Origin: Rhodococcus rhodochrous
Lineage (GTDB): Bacteria; Actinomycetota; Actinomycetes; Mycobacteriales; Mycobacteriaceae
Assembly: GCF_014854695.1 (NCBI RefSeq)
Contig: NZ_CP027557.1
Coordinates: 496,001 to 560,000 of the forward strand
DNA: 64,000 bases
Direction: 5' to 3'
The notes under the pieces: generated by a model
The model's database searches: none
Seen by the model: the letters and a program-made list of their open reading frames with translations, nothing else
What the model was told of the DNA's origin: nothing
Shown: positions 30,312-38,116 of the stretch, in pieces
Numbering within the stretch: the stretch's first letter is position 1
How the letters are laid out: every line of letters begins with the position of its first letter
Made by a program: the position numbers and the translations under genes

Positions 30312-33300
30312 CGCGGTGACCAGTCGTTCGGCGTGGTCCACGGCGTGATCGGATTGCCCTGCCAGCGAGTGGACGGCGGGACGACGTCACCGCGCATCAC
30401 CAGCGAGGCCGGGCCGACGGTGGCGCCGTCGCCGATGCCCGAGGCGGGCAACGCGACGCATTGGGGGCCGAGCGTGGCGCCGGCGCCGAGGGTCACGGTG
30501 TCCATGGACATGATCCGATCATGGAACAGGTGGGTCTGTACAACACAACCGCGTTCGACGGTCGCACCGTCGCCCAGTGACACCAGGTCGGCCTCGGGCA
30601 ACCAGTAGCTCTCACACCACACACCGCGGCCGATCCTCGACCCCAGCGCGCGCAGCCACAGGTTCATCACGGCGGTGCCCGCCGCGGCCCGGGCGAACCA
30701 CGGTGCCGCGACGGTCTCGACAAAGGTGTCGGAGACCTCGTTGCGCCACACGAACGAACTCCACAGCGGGTGCTCGACGCGTCCGATCCGACCGACGACG
30801 AGCCACTTCGCGATCACGGTCACGAGGCACGCCACGGCTCCGGCCACCATGAGCACGAGACCGCCCAGCAGCGCAGCGGCGAGATAGCCCAGGTGCACGG
30901 CGAGGGTGTTGAGGGCGAAGAGCACACCGAGCCCGATGCCGTAGGTGACGACCATGGGCACGAGCCGGAAAGTCTCCACCGCGCCACGCGCGATCTTGAG
31001 TTTCAGCGGCGGTTCGAAGGTGCGACTCGCGTCGCTGTCGCCGCTCGCGCGCCGCAGGCGCACCGGGGGACTGCCCAGCCACGACGAGCCGGATTTCGCC
31101 TTCTCCGGAGCCGCGGAGAGCACCGCGACGAGCCCGTGCTTCGGGACCCGGCGCCCCGGCGCCGCCATGCCCGAGTTCCCGAGGAAGGCGCGCTTGCCGA
31201 CCTTCGCATGCGAGATGTACAGCCATCCGCCGCCGAGTTCGTAGGAGGCGACCATCGTGTCGTCGGCAAGGAACGCTCCGTCGGCGACCTTCGTGAACTT
31301 GGGGACCATCAGCACGGTCGACGCCTCGACGTCCTTGCCGATGTCGGCGCCGAGCAATCGGAGCCAGATCGGGGTGAGCATCGACGCGTAGAGCGGGAAC
31401 AGGAAGGTGCGCGAGGAATCCATGAGGCGCTCGGTGAACCACACCTGCCAGCCCACGCGGCTGCGCACGGGATGCCAGCCCTCTGTCATCCCGACGGCGA
31501 GCAGCCGCACCGCCATCAGGGTGAGCAGGGCGAAGACGAACATCGTCAGCAGCGCCGCGACGGGCAGCATCGCCAGGGAGTGCACCACGGCGTCGGAGAC
31601 GGTGGGGGTGTCGTGCACCCACCACACGAGCAGCGCGACCCCGGCGGCGATCGAGACGACGGGCAGGCCGCCGAGCAGGATCGACGACAGCGCGTAGACC
31701 GGCACCCACCTGCCGCCCCGCGGCGGAGTCGCGGCGGGCCACGGCCGATCGGCCTTGCCGGCCTTGCGGGCGGGGGAACCCGACCAGTTCTGCCCGGCCT
31801 TCACGCGACCGAACACCGCGGATCCGGCCTCCACTTCGGCGTTCTTACCGATCCGCGCACCGGGGGCCAGGAACGATCGGGCGCCCACCGTGGCACCGGC
31901 ACCGATCCGGATGCTTCCGATGTGGACGACGTCGCCGTCCACCCAGTAGCCACCGAGATCCACCTCCGGCTCGACGGCACAACCGTCGCCGAGTTCGAGG
32001 AGGCCGGTGACGGGCGGAAGACTGTGCAGGTCGACGTCGCGGCCCACCTTCGCTCCCAGCGCCCGCGCGTACTGGCGCATCCAGGGAGCGCTCGAGATGT
32101 TCACGGCACCCACGGCCTCGGACAGTCGCAGGGCCGTCCACAGCCGGAGGTGGACGCTCCCGCCGCGGGGGTAGCTTCCGGGCTTCATGCCGCGCAGGAG
32201 CAGACGCGAACCCGCGACGGAGATCGCCATGCGCCCGACGGGCGTGAGGAACAGCAGGACACCGAACGCGACCCACCACCACGACAGGGTGACGGTCCAC
32301 GGCACGTCCACGACGAACGCGACGACGTTGTTCAGGATCGCCAGCCACGTCACCCACTGCAGTCCGGTGAGGGTGGTGAGGACGGCGGTCACCGCGATCT
32401 GCCCGAGCTGGGCGAGTCGCGGCACCGGCATCACCTCACGCGGTGTCGCCGCTTCCGTCGGCGCGAGTTCGTCGAGATAGACGGCGAGCGATCCGAGCCT
32501 CGGGTGGTCGTACAGTTCCGCGACCGTCATCTCCGGATACCGGCTCCGCAGCGCCGTGACGAGTTGCGCCGCCGCGAGGGAACCACCGCCGAGTTCGAAG
32601 AAGTCGTCGTCGACGCCCTCGATCCGGGCGCCGAGGATGTCGGTCCACAGTTCGGCGACCCATTCGGCGGTGGGATCGAGACCGAGTGCTTCCACCGAGT
32701 CGGCATCGGCGCCGGGCAGCGGCCACGGCAGGGCGTTGCGGTCGACCTTGCCGGACGTGCGGGTGGGCAGTTCGTCGACGAGCGCGAGTCGCGGGACGAG
32801 CGCGGCCGGGAGTTGTTCGGACAGCAGGTCGTGGGCCGACGCGATGTCGAAGTCCGGATCGGTGGAGGCGATGTATCCCACGAGGATCGAATGTCCCGCG
32901 ACCGTCTTGCGGACCGCGCACGCGCCGCCCGCCACACCGGGCAGGTTCTGCAGCGCGTTGTCGACCTCGCCGAGTTCGATGCGGCGGCCACCGATCTTGA
33001 CCTGGTCGTCGGCGCGCCCCTGGAACAGCAGGCCGGCGCGGTCGAGCGTCACGAGATCACCGCTGCGGTAGGCGCGGTCCCAGCCGAGAGTGGGCATGGG
33101 AGCGTACTTCTCGGCGTCCTTCGCCGGATCGAGGTAGCGCGCGAGACCGACACCGCCGATGACGAGTTCACCGGTCGCGCCCTCCTCGACGGGGTTGCCG
33201 TCGGCGTCCACGACGGCGAGATCCCATCCGTCGAGGGGCAGGCCGATGCGGACCGGTCCGGTGCCGTCCATCAGCGACGCGCAGGCCACGACCGTCGCCT

Positions 33301-34213
33301 CGGTGGGTCCGTAGGTGTTCCACACCTCGCGTCCCGGAACGGCGAGACGTTCGACGAGATCGGGTGGGCAGGCCTCGCCACCGAAGATGAGCAGACGCAC
33401 CGCCTCGAGGGCTTCGGCCGGCCACATCGCCGCGAGGGTGGGCACCGTGGAGACGACGTTGATGTTGCGCGAGACGAGCCACGGCCCGAGATCCATGCCG
33501 GAGCGGACCAGCGCGCGGGGCGCCGGAACCAGACAGGCGCCGTGCCGCCACGCGAGCCACATCTCCTCGCACGAGGCGTCGAACGCCACCGACAAGCCGG
33601 CCAGGACCCGGTCGCCGGGACCGAGCGGCGCCCCCTGGCAGAACATCCGTGCTTCCGCGTCGACGAAGGCCGCCGCGTTGCGGTGGGTGACGGCGACACC
33701 CTTCGGTGTCCCGGTCGAACCGGAGGTGAAGATGATCCACGCGTCGTCGTCGAGGTTCGGACCCCGTACCACCGGGGTGCCCGACGGTGCGGCCGTGCCC
33801 GGTCCGATGCCCTCGTCGGTGACGATGGCGGTGACCTGCGCTTCCGAGAACACGAGTTCGGCCCGCTCGTCGGGATCGTCGGCGTCGACGGGGACGTACG
33901 CGGCGCCCGCGGCGAGAATGGAGAGAATCGTCACATACAGGTCGCTGCGCCCGGAGGTCATGCGCACCCCGACCCTGTCGCCGGCCCCGACACCCGCGTC
34001 GTTCAGCGCATACGCACCCGCGATCACCGCCTCGGCCAGTTCGGCGTATTCGAGGACCGTCGAGCCGTCGTCGATCGCGGGGGCGTCGGGATGTGCTTCG
34101 GCAGTGCTCCGCAGCAGGTCGACGAGGGTGCGGGCGGGTGGAGCGTGCGACGCGCGGAGAAACTCGTCCGGGATGGGGGACCGGCCGACGGGGGTCGAGG
34201 TTATGGCTGGCAA
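30308..34213 (-). CDS. Pls/PosA-type membrane-bound non-ribosomal peptide synthetase
   Basis: 1301 residues in one chain. An adenylation domain comes first (about 30-500; FTSGSTGTPKGVAVTH, NTYGPTE, YRSGDLV, KIGGRRIELGEVD, RTSGKVDRNALP). A peptidyl carrier domain has the phosphopantetheine Ser545 in ELGGGSL. A long C-terminal half (about 600-1301) alternates transmembrane helices with hexapeptide left-handed beta-helix modules. There is no condensation or thioesterase domain. This is the architecture of epsilon-poly-L-lysine synthetase and its relatives (TIGR02353-type C-terminus), which make isopeptide homopolymers or amino-acid conjugates at the membrane. The TTG start has AGAAGGA upstream. 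The amino acid used is not read from sequence here. Confidence 0.9.
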   Translation of the reverse strand: MPAITSTPVGRSPIPDEFLRASHAPPARTLVDLLRSTAEAHPDAPAIDDGSTVLEYAELAEAVIAGAYALNDAGVGAGDRVGVRMTSGRSDLYVTILSILAAGAAYVPVDADDPDERAELVFSEAQVTAIVTDEGIGPGTAAPSGTPVVRGPNLDDDAWIIFTSGSTGTPKGVAVTHRNAAAFVDAEARMFCQGAPLGPGDRVLAGLSVAFDASCEEMWLAWRHGACLVPAPRALVRSGMDLGPWLVSRNINVVSTVPTLAAMWPAEALEAVRLLIFGGEACPPDLVERLAVPGREVWNTYGPTEATVVACASLMDGTGPVRIGLPLDGWDLAVVDADGNPVEEGATGELVIGGVGLARYLDPAKDAEKYAPMPTLGWDRAYRSGDLVTLDRAGLLFQGRADDQVKIGGRRIELGEVDNALQNLPGVAGGACAVRKTVAGHSILVGYIASTDPDFDIASAHDLLSEQLPAALVPRLALVDELPTRTSGKVDRNALPWPLPGADADSVEALGLDPTAEWVAELWTDILGARIEGVDDDFFELGGGSLAAAQLVTALRSRYPEMTVAELYDHPRLGSLAVYLDELAPTEAATPREVMPVPRLAQLGQIAVTAVLTTLTGLQWVTWLAILNNVVAFVVDVPWTVTLSWWWVAFGVLLFLTPVGRMAISVAGSRLLLRGMKPGSYPRGGSVHLRLWTALRLSEAVGAVNISSAPWMRQYARALGAKVGRDVDLHSLPPVTGLLELGDGCAVEPEVDLGGYWVDGDVVHIGSIRIGAGATVGARSFLAPGARIGKNAEVEAGSAVFGRVKAGQNWSGSPARKAGKADRPWPAATPPRGGRWVPVYALSSILLGGLPVVSIAAGVALLVWWVHDTPTVSDAVVHSLAMLPVAALLTMFVFALLTLMAVRLLAVGMTEGWHPVRSRVGWQVWFTERLMDSSRTFLFPLYASMLTPIWLRLLGADIGKDVEASTVLMVPKFTKVADGAFLADDTMVASYELGGGWLYISHAKVGKRAFLGNSGMAAPGRRVPKHGLVAVLSAAPEKAKSGSSWLGSPPVRLRRASGDSDASRTFEPPLKLKIARGAVETFRLVPMVVTYGIGLGVLFALNTLAVHLGYLAAALLGGLVLMVAGAVACLVTVIAKWLVVGRIGRVEHPLWSSFVWRNEVSDTFVETVAAPWFARAAAGTAVMNLWLRALGSRIGRGVWCESYWLPEADLVSLGDGATVERGCVVQTHLFHDRIMSMDTVTLGAGATLGPQCVALPASGIGDGATVGPASLVMRGDVVPPSTRWQGNPITPWTTPNDWSPR

Positions 34214-34341
34214 CTCCGCGGGTCCTTCTGCTCGATGGTGCTTCCGGTTATCTCACGTCCGGGTGGACGGCAGGTGAACGTTCGGCGCGCAGAACGCGTG
34301 TCGGCGTCGTGCGGTGCCGGGCGACGCGGAGCGGTGCGGGG
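34214..34341. other. Divergent gap between the NRPS and the riboswitch promoter
   Basis: 128 bp with no gene. It contains the RBS (AGAAGGA, minus strand) of the NRPS and presumably its promoter. No clear operator is seen. With the promoter and riboswitch to its right it forms a 351-bp gene-free region. Confidence 0.3.
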
Positions 34342-34370
34342 TTGACACGGCTCGGTCGTCCTGCCATTCT
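34342..34370 (+). promoter_or_regulatory. Promoter of the SAM-IV riboswitch transcript
   Basis: TTGACA (34342-34347), a 17-nt spacer and CATTCT (34365-34370) make a near-consensus housekeeping promoter. Start near 34377, which is exactly the 5' edge of the aptamer. Confidence 0.8.
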
Positions 34371-34375
34371 CTTCG

Positions 34376-34500
34376 CCAGGTCATGAGTACCAGCGTCAAG
34401 CCCCGGCTAGCTGGTCGGCAACCCTCCAACCGCGGTGGGGTGCTCCGGGTGACGACCGGGCCGTGAATCCACTACCGGACACGGCAAGCGCGGACTCCGC
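34376..34500 (+). ncRNA. SAM-IV riboswitch aptamer
   Basis: The segment starts AGGTCATGAGTACCAGCG and contains the conserved core GTCAAGCCCCGGCT, GGCAACCCTCCAACC and GGGGTGCTCCGGGTGACGACC. A 3' hairpin GCCGTG (34460-34465) / CACGGC (34480-34485) follows. This is the SAM-IV class found in actinobacteria, which binds S-adenosylmethionine and normally turns off sulfur amino-acid genes. A further hairpin at 34504-34522 (CGACGAG / CTCCGTCG) and the RBS GAGGG before 34565 could form the expression platform. Confidence 0.9.
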
Positions 34501-34564
34501 CGGCGACGAGAATTCTCCGTCGTAGGCGTCACCGGCGGGTCCCCGAGTACACGAGGGATTTGTC

Positions 34565-35878
34565 ATGACTGCTGTAGCCGCCACCACCTGCATCGCTCCG
34601 TTCGCCACCGTTTCCGGCTGTGACGTGCAGGTTCCGCTCGTCCAGGGTGGTACCTGCACCTACGCGAACTTCGACTACGCGGCGAGCGCACCGGCGCTGT
34701 CCGCCGTCACCGACCGCATCACGGAGCTGCTGCCCTTCTACGCGAGCGTGCACCGCGGCGCCGGATACGCCTCGCGGATCAGCACCACCGCCTACGAGGA
34801 CGCCCGCACGTCCGTCTCGCGCTTCGTCGGCGCGGCCGACGACCAGGTCGTCGTCTTCACGCGCAACACCACCGATTCGCTGAACCTGCTCGCGAGTGCG
34901 GTGCCCGGCGATGTCGTCGTGCTCGACATCGAGCATCACGCGAATCTGCTGCCCTGGAAGAATTCTCGCATCGTCGAGGCCGCGGACACCGTCTCCGAGA
35001 CGGTGTGGCGCCTCGCGGTCGAACTGCAGCGTGCCCCCGCGGCCCTGCTCGCCGTCACCGGTGCTTCCAACGTCACCGGTGAGGTCCTGCCGATCGCCGA
35101 ACTCGCCGAGCTCGCACACGCTTCCGGCGCCCGGATCCTCGTCGACGGTGCGCAGCTCGTGCCCCACCGCCGTGTCGATCTCGCCGAGCTCGGTGTGGAC
35201 TACCTCGCGTTCTCCGGCCACAAGCTGTACGCGCCGTTCGGTGCGGGAGCGCTCGTCGGCCGCCGAGACTGGCTCGACGCCGCCGAGCCGTATCTCGCCG
35301 GTGGCGGCGCGGTGCGCGAGGTGCGCCTCGATCACACCGAATGGGCCTGCGCCCCTGCACGTCACGAGGCCGGCACCCCCAACGTGCTCGGTGTCGCCGC
35401 TCTTGCCGCCGCGTGCGATGCGCTCGCCGGTTTCGACTCCGACGCGGTGACCCGTCACGAGGAGGCCCTGTGCGCCCTGCTCGTCGACGGTCTGCAGACC
35501 ATCGACGGTGTGGAAGTGCTTCGGCTGTGGAACGATTCGGCCGACAGCGTCGGCATCGTCACCTTCACGGTCGACGGTTACGAGCCCGGCCACGTCGCCT
35601 CCTATCTGTCCGCCGAGCACGGCATCGGCGTCCGTGACGGACGTTTCTGCGCCCACCCGCTGCTCGCGCGGGTCGGTCGCGCCGGCGGTGCCGTCCGGGC
35701 GTCGCTCGGGCTCGGCAGCTCGTCCGCTGACGTCGAGCGGCTCCTCGGAGCGCTCCGGTCGCTGGTCGAGAGCGGGCCGACGTGGGTGCACGCGAAGACC
35801 GACGGCGTGTGGAATCCCTCGCCGGAGACGCGTCCCGGTCTCGGGGCGACCGATGGCGACGCATCTCCGTGCGTCTAG
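34565..35878 (+). CDS. Class V aminotransferase, cysteine-desulfurase-like
   Basis: A 437-residue PLP-dependent fold-type I enzyme. The PLP lysine is in FSGHKLYAPFGAG, the PLP-Asp in ILVDGAQLVPH, and the phosphate loop is near HHANLLPW. GVRDGRFCAHPLL places a Cys where SufS/CsdA desulfurases carry the catalytic cysteine. It would mobilise sulfur from cysteine or act on a related amino acid. Eight Cys residues are present, unlike the sulfur-free gene that follows. Expression should fall when SAM is plentiful because of the upstream SAM-IV riboswitch. The exact substrate is not proven. Confidence 0.88.
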   Translation: MTAVAATTCIAPFATVSGCDVQVPLVQGGTCTYANFDYAASAPALSAVTDRITELLPFYASVHRGAGYASRISTTAYEDARTSVSRFVGAADDQVVVFTRNTTDSLNLLASAVPGDVVVLDIEHHANLLPWKNSRIVEAADTVSETVWRLAVELQRAPAALLAVTGASNVTGEVLPIAELAELAHASGARILVDGAQLVPHRRVDLAELGVDYLAFSGHKLYAPFGAGALVGRRDWLDAAEPYLAGGGAVREVRLDHTEWACAPARHEAGTPNVLGVAALAAACDALAGFDSDAVTRHEEALCALLVDGLQTIDGVEVLRLWNDSADSVGIVTFTVDGYEPGHVASYLSAEHGIGVRDGRFCAHPLLARVGRAGGAVRASLGLGSSSADVERLLGALRSLVESGPTWVHAKTDGVWNPSPETRPGLGATDGDASPCV

Positions 35879-35881
35879 CGG

Positions 35882-35910
35882 TCGACAATTCCCCACAGGA
35901 TAAGTAGGGT
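35882..35910 (+). promoter_or_regulatory. Promoter of the leaderless Cys leader peptide
   Basis: TCGACA (35882-35887), a 17-nt spacer and TAGGGT (35905-35910). The ATG of the leader peptide is 7 nt further on, so the transcript probably begins at that ATG. Confidence 0.6.
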
Positions 35911-35917
35911 AATTCGC

Positions 35918-36007
35918 ATGGAACGGACGAGGGCGATCGCTGCGGCACGCTGGTGCCGTCGCCATGTCGACCTCTGCCGTACGGCATCGGGAATCTGTCC
36001 GGACTGA
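35918..36007 (+). CDS. Sulfur-responsive leader peptide (HVDLCRTA type)
   Basis: A 29-residue leader with three Cys codons and the motif RRHVDLCRTASGICPD at its end. This matches the actinobacterial 'putative leader peptide' group found ahead of sulfur genes. The start is leaderless. The codons for L-C-R-T (CCTCT at 35971-35975 and GTACGG at 35979-35984) can pair with the downstream RBS region (AGAGG 36075-36079 and CCGTAC 36067-36072). A ribosome slowed at the Cys codon would break that pairing and expose the RBS. The regulatory logic follows the known mycobacterial leaderless poly-Cys uORFs; the pairing is read directly here. Confidence 0.8.
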   Translation: MERTRAIAAARWCRRHVDLCRTASGICPD

Positions 36008-36066
36008 AGGTCTTCTCCTCACAGTCTTCCGGCTCACAGGCCGATCCCTCCGTGCCGCTCCGCGGC

Positions 36067-36079
36067 CCGTACCGAGAGG
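36067..36079 (+). promoter_or_regulatory. RBS of the luciferase-like gene, sequestered by the leader
   Basis: AGAGG (36075-36079) six nt before ATG 36086, with CCGTAC (36067-36072) just upstream. Both are complementary to the leader codons at 35971-35984 (5 + 6 bp with a small internal loop). Confidence 0.65.
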
Positions 36080-36085
36080 CATCCC

Positions 36086-36718
36086 ATGTCCGTCGCATCC
36101 ACCGTCACCCCTGGATCAGCAGATCCGGCCACCGCAGACCCGGCCGTCGTCGAGTCCGAAACCGTCCGGCCGTTGCGTGTCGCCGTCGAACTCGCCGGTC
36201 ACTCCGGGCCCGACTACTGGGCCGACCTGACCCTGGGGCGTGCCGGCGACCCGCCGCTCGACCTCAGTGCCGATGCATCCAACGTCGTGCGGGTGCGTGC
36301 CGCCGACCTGCGTGAGGCCGGGAAACTGCGCGACCGCATCCGCGCGGAGGCCGCCGGGGAGGGGCGCGATCCCGATTCGGTCACGGTGCTCGTCGACGTC
36401 GAGGTCGTCCTCGCCTCCGATGCCCGCACCGCCCGCACCCGGCGCACCCGCCCGGAATCGACTCGCGGGGAGGCCGGCACGCTGTCTTATGTCGGAACGC
36501 CGCACGGTCTCGCCGGGTTGATCGCCGACATCCATGCCGTGCAGGTCGCCGACGGCGTCACGCTGATCCCGCTCGCCGCGCCGTTCACCGTCGAGCATCT
36601 CGTCGACGGAACGCTGCCGTGGCTGGAGTCGCGCGGCCTCATCGAGGTCTCACCGACCGTCGTCGAGGTCCTGCGCCGGTTCGGTGAAGGTGCCCAGGCG
36701 TCCGTGCGCGCTTCCTGA
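36086..36718 (+). CDS. Truncated luciferase-like (FMN monooxygenase C-terminal) protein
   Basis: 210 residues. From about residue 65 the sequence (AGKLRDRIRAEAAGEGRDPDSVTVLVDVEVV) and especially GTPHGLAGLIADIHAVQ and ADGVTLIPLAAPFTVEHLVD match the C-terminal part of NtaA/DszA-type luciferase-family monooxygenases. The N-terminal TIM-barrel half that binds FMN is missing, so catalysis is doubtful and the protein may be regulatory or a partner subunit. It contains no cysteine and no methionine except the start. It sits behind the Cys leader peptide and next to the SAM-IV-controlled gene, pointing to a role in sulfur scavenging. Confidence 0.75.
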   Translation: MSVASTVTPGSADPATADPAVVESETVRPLRVAVELAGHSGPDYWADLTLGRAGDPPLDLSADASNVVRVRAADLREAGKLRDRIRAEAAGEGRDPDSVTVLVDVEVVLASDARTARTRRTRPESTRGEAGTLSYVGTPHGLAGLIADIHAVQVADGVTLIPLAAPFTVEHLVDGTLPWLESRGLIEVSPTVVEVLRRFGEGAQASVRAS

Positions 36719-36733
36719 CATCGGTCGGTATCA

Positions 36734-36772
36734 CGAAGGAGGGGCAGGTGTTCGACTCCTGCCCCTCCTTCG
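36734..36772. terminator. Bidirectional terminator
   Basis: A 15-bp stem (CGAAGGAGGGGCAGG / CCTGCCCCTCCTTCG, 9-nt loop) lies between the luciferase-like gene and the convergent winged-helix gene. Confidence 0.75.
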
Positions 36773-36779
36773 CATGCGT

Positions 36780-37310
36780 TCACGCCGTGCGGCGGTCGAG
36801 TACTTCGACGACGTGCACGCGCGGATCGGGATCGAACCGGTAACCCGAACCACGCACGGTCGTGATGATGTTGCCGAAACGTCCCAGCTTGGAACGGATC
36901 CGGGAGACGTGGACGTCGACACTGCGGTTGCCGCGGTCGCTGTCGACGTCGTCGTTCTCGGAGTAACCGGCGCCGAGCGGCCGCAGCGCCGCGCGGGACA
37001 CCACGACGCGGGGCCGGCGAACCAGATGCGCGAGGATCTCGAACTCGCTGTGACTCAACTCGACCCGCTGATTGTCGAGCACCAGTCCGCGGGCCGGCAG
37101 ATCGATCACCAGAGGGGTCGGGCCGGGACTGAGGAGGGTGTGGGTGCGCGCACCCGGGAGCAGATCGAGCGCGGTCTCCCGCAGGGCGTCGGCAAGGGCT
37201 GCGAGATCGCCCGCCGATCCGGCGTTCGTGTCCGAGATCTGCACGATGAGAACGAGTTCGGGGGAATCGACCGAGCTGCCGGCCGGGTTCTCGATGGAGG
37301 ACGTGGTCAT
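36780..37310 (-). CDS. Winged-helix (OmpR/PhoB-type effector domain) DNA-binding protein
   Basis: 176 residues. The C-terminal half (about 85-170; LSHSEFEILAHLVRRPRVVVSRAAL, NRSVDVHVSRIRSKLG, ITTVRGSGYRFD) is a complete Trans_reg_C winged helix, but there is no receiver domain with a phospho-acceptor Asp. It is therefore an orphan regulator rather than a normal two-component response regulator. The ATG at 37310 has GGAG 8 nt upstream; a longer in-frame extension to 37355 lacks support. Its target is unknown, though the nearby sulfur cluster is a candidate. Confidence 0.85.
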   Translation of the reverse strand: MTTSSIENPAGSSVDSPELVLIVQISDTNAGSAGDLAALADALRETALDLLPGARTHTLLSPGPTPLVIDLPARGLVLDNQRVELSHSEFEILAHLVRRPRVVVSRAALRPLGAGYSENDDVDSDRGNRSVDVHVSRIRSKLGRFGNIITTVRGSGYRFDPDPRVHVVEVLDRRTA

Positions 37311-37529
37311 GGAAGGGCTCCGCTGGTCGGAAGGTGAACGGCGCCGGGCAGGCAACTACCCGCAGCAGTGCGGCGCCGGGAAAGAGGAAGGGATGGTGCG
37401 GATCTCAGAACGCACAGAGGCACGAGCGGGTACGGCACAGGTCGACATGCCTGCGGCTCCACGCTCGGACTGTCACGACGGAGAGTGTACCCGGGTGGAG
37501 ATGCCGGCGGTACCGGTAGGTGGACGGTC

Positions 37530-38003
37530 TCAGTCCACGTCGACGTCGATCGCTGCGGTGATGCGCATGAGCTCCGAATAGACGGTCCGGAACAGTGTGT
37601 TCGGGCACCCACCCGATGCCCACAGATCCGGATAGTGCTGCAGCGCACGGTCGATGTAGGTGGGAAGGTTCGTGGGGTGACCGAGCGGTGCGACGCCACC
37701 GAGTGGCTGACCCGTGACCTCCGTGACCAGATCGGGGGAGGCCGGCACGAGTTCGCCGCCGAGACGCTCGCCGGTCCGTTCGACCGACACGCGGTGCGCG
37801 CCGGACACGAGCAACAGGATCGGATCGTCGTCGAGCAGGAAGACGAGCGACTTCACGATCGCGCCCACCTCCACACCCACCGCGGCAGCGGCCTGCTCGG
37901 CGGTGTGCACGGTCTCCGGCTGCTGGACGATCAGACCGTGATGGCCGCGGGAGATGAGCGTGTCCGACACGCGGTGGGCGTTCGGATGCAGCGACCTGGT
38001 CAT
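37530..38003 (-). CDS. YbaK/EbsC-family aminoacyl-tRNA deacylase-like protein
   Basis: 157 residues, a single YbaK/ProX-type editing domain. The typical segments IVKSLVFLLDDDPILLLVSG and LGHPTNLPTYIDRALQHYPDLWASGG are present, with the conserved Lys at about position 51. Family members hydrolyse mischarged tRNAs such as Cys-tRNA(Pro) or Ala-tRNA(Pro). The ATG at 38003 follows a TACTCT box by 6 nt, so the transcript is predicted leaderless, back-to-back with the leaderless crotonase promoter. Confidence 0.88.
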   Translation of the reverse strand: MTRSLHPNAHRVSDTLISRGHHGLIVQQPETVHTAEQAAAAVGVEVGAIVKSLVFLLDDDPILLLVSGAHRVSVERTGERLGGELVPASPDLVTEVTGQPLGGVAPLGHPTNLPTYIDRALQHYPDLWASGGCPNTLFRTVYSELMRITAAIDVDVD

Positions 38004-38009
38004 GGATCA

Positions 38010-38015
38010 AGAGTA
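38010..38015 (-). promoter_or_regulatory. -10 box of a leaderless promoter (TACTCT) for the YbaK gene
   Basis: Minus-strand TACTCT, six bases, then ATG 38003. The opposite-strand gene uses the same hexamer. Confidence 0.55.
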
Positions 38016-38104
38016 TGAAAATCGCCGCGCGATGGGCGCGGTTCCGAGGACGCGTCGTCGTCGTGTCGTGTCGTGGGGTCGGTGCGAAACGAAGATCCAC
38101 AAGT

Positions 38105-38110
38105 TACTCT
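38105..38110 (+). promoter_or_regulatory. -10 box of a leaderless promoter (TACTCT) for the crotonase gene
   Basis: TACTCT, six bases, then ATG 38117. Confidence 0.55.
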
Positions 38111-38116
38111 TCAGTA

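Noticed and set aside
30770-34345. A 1191-codon plus-strand open frame opposite the NRPS
   Set aside because: Shadow of the NRPS; no recognisable domain.
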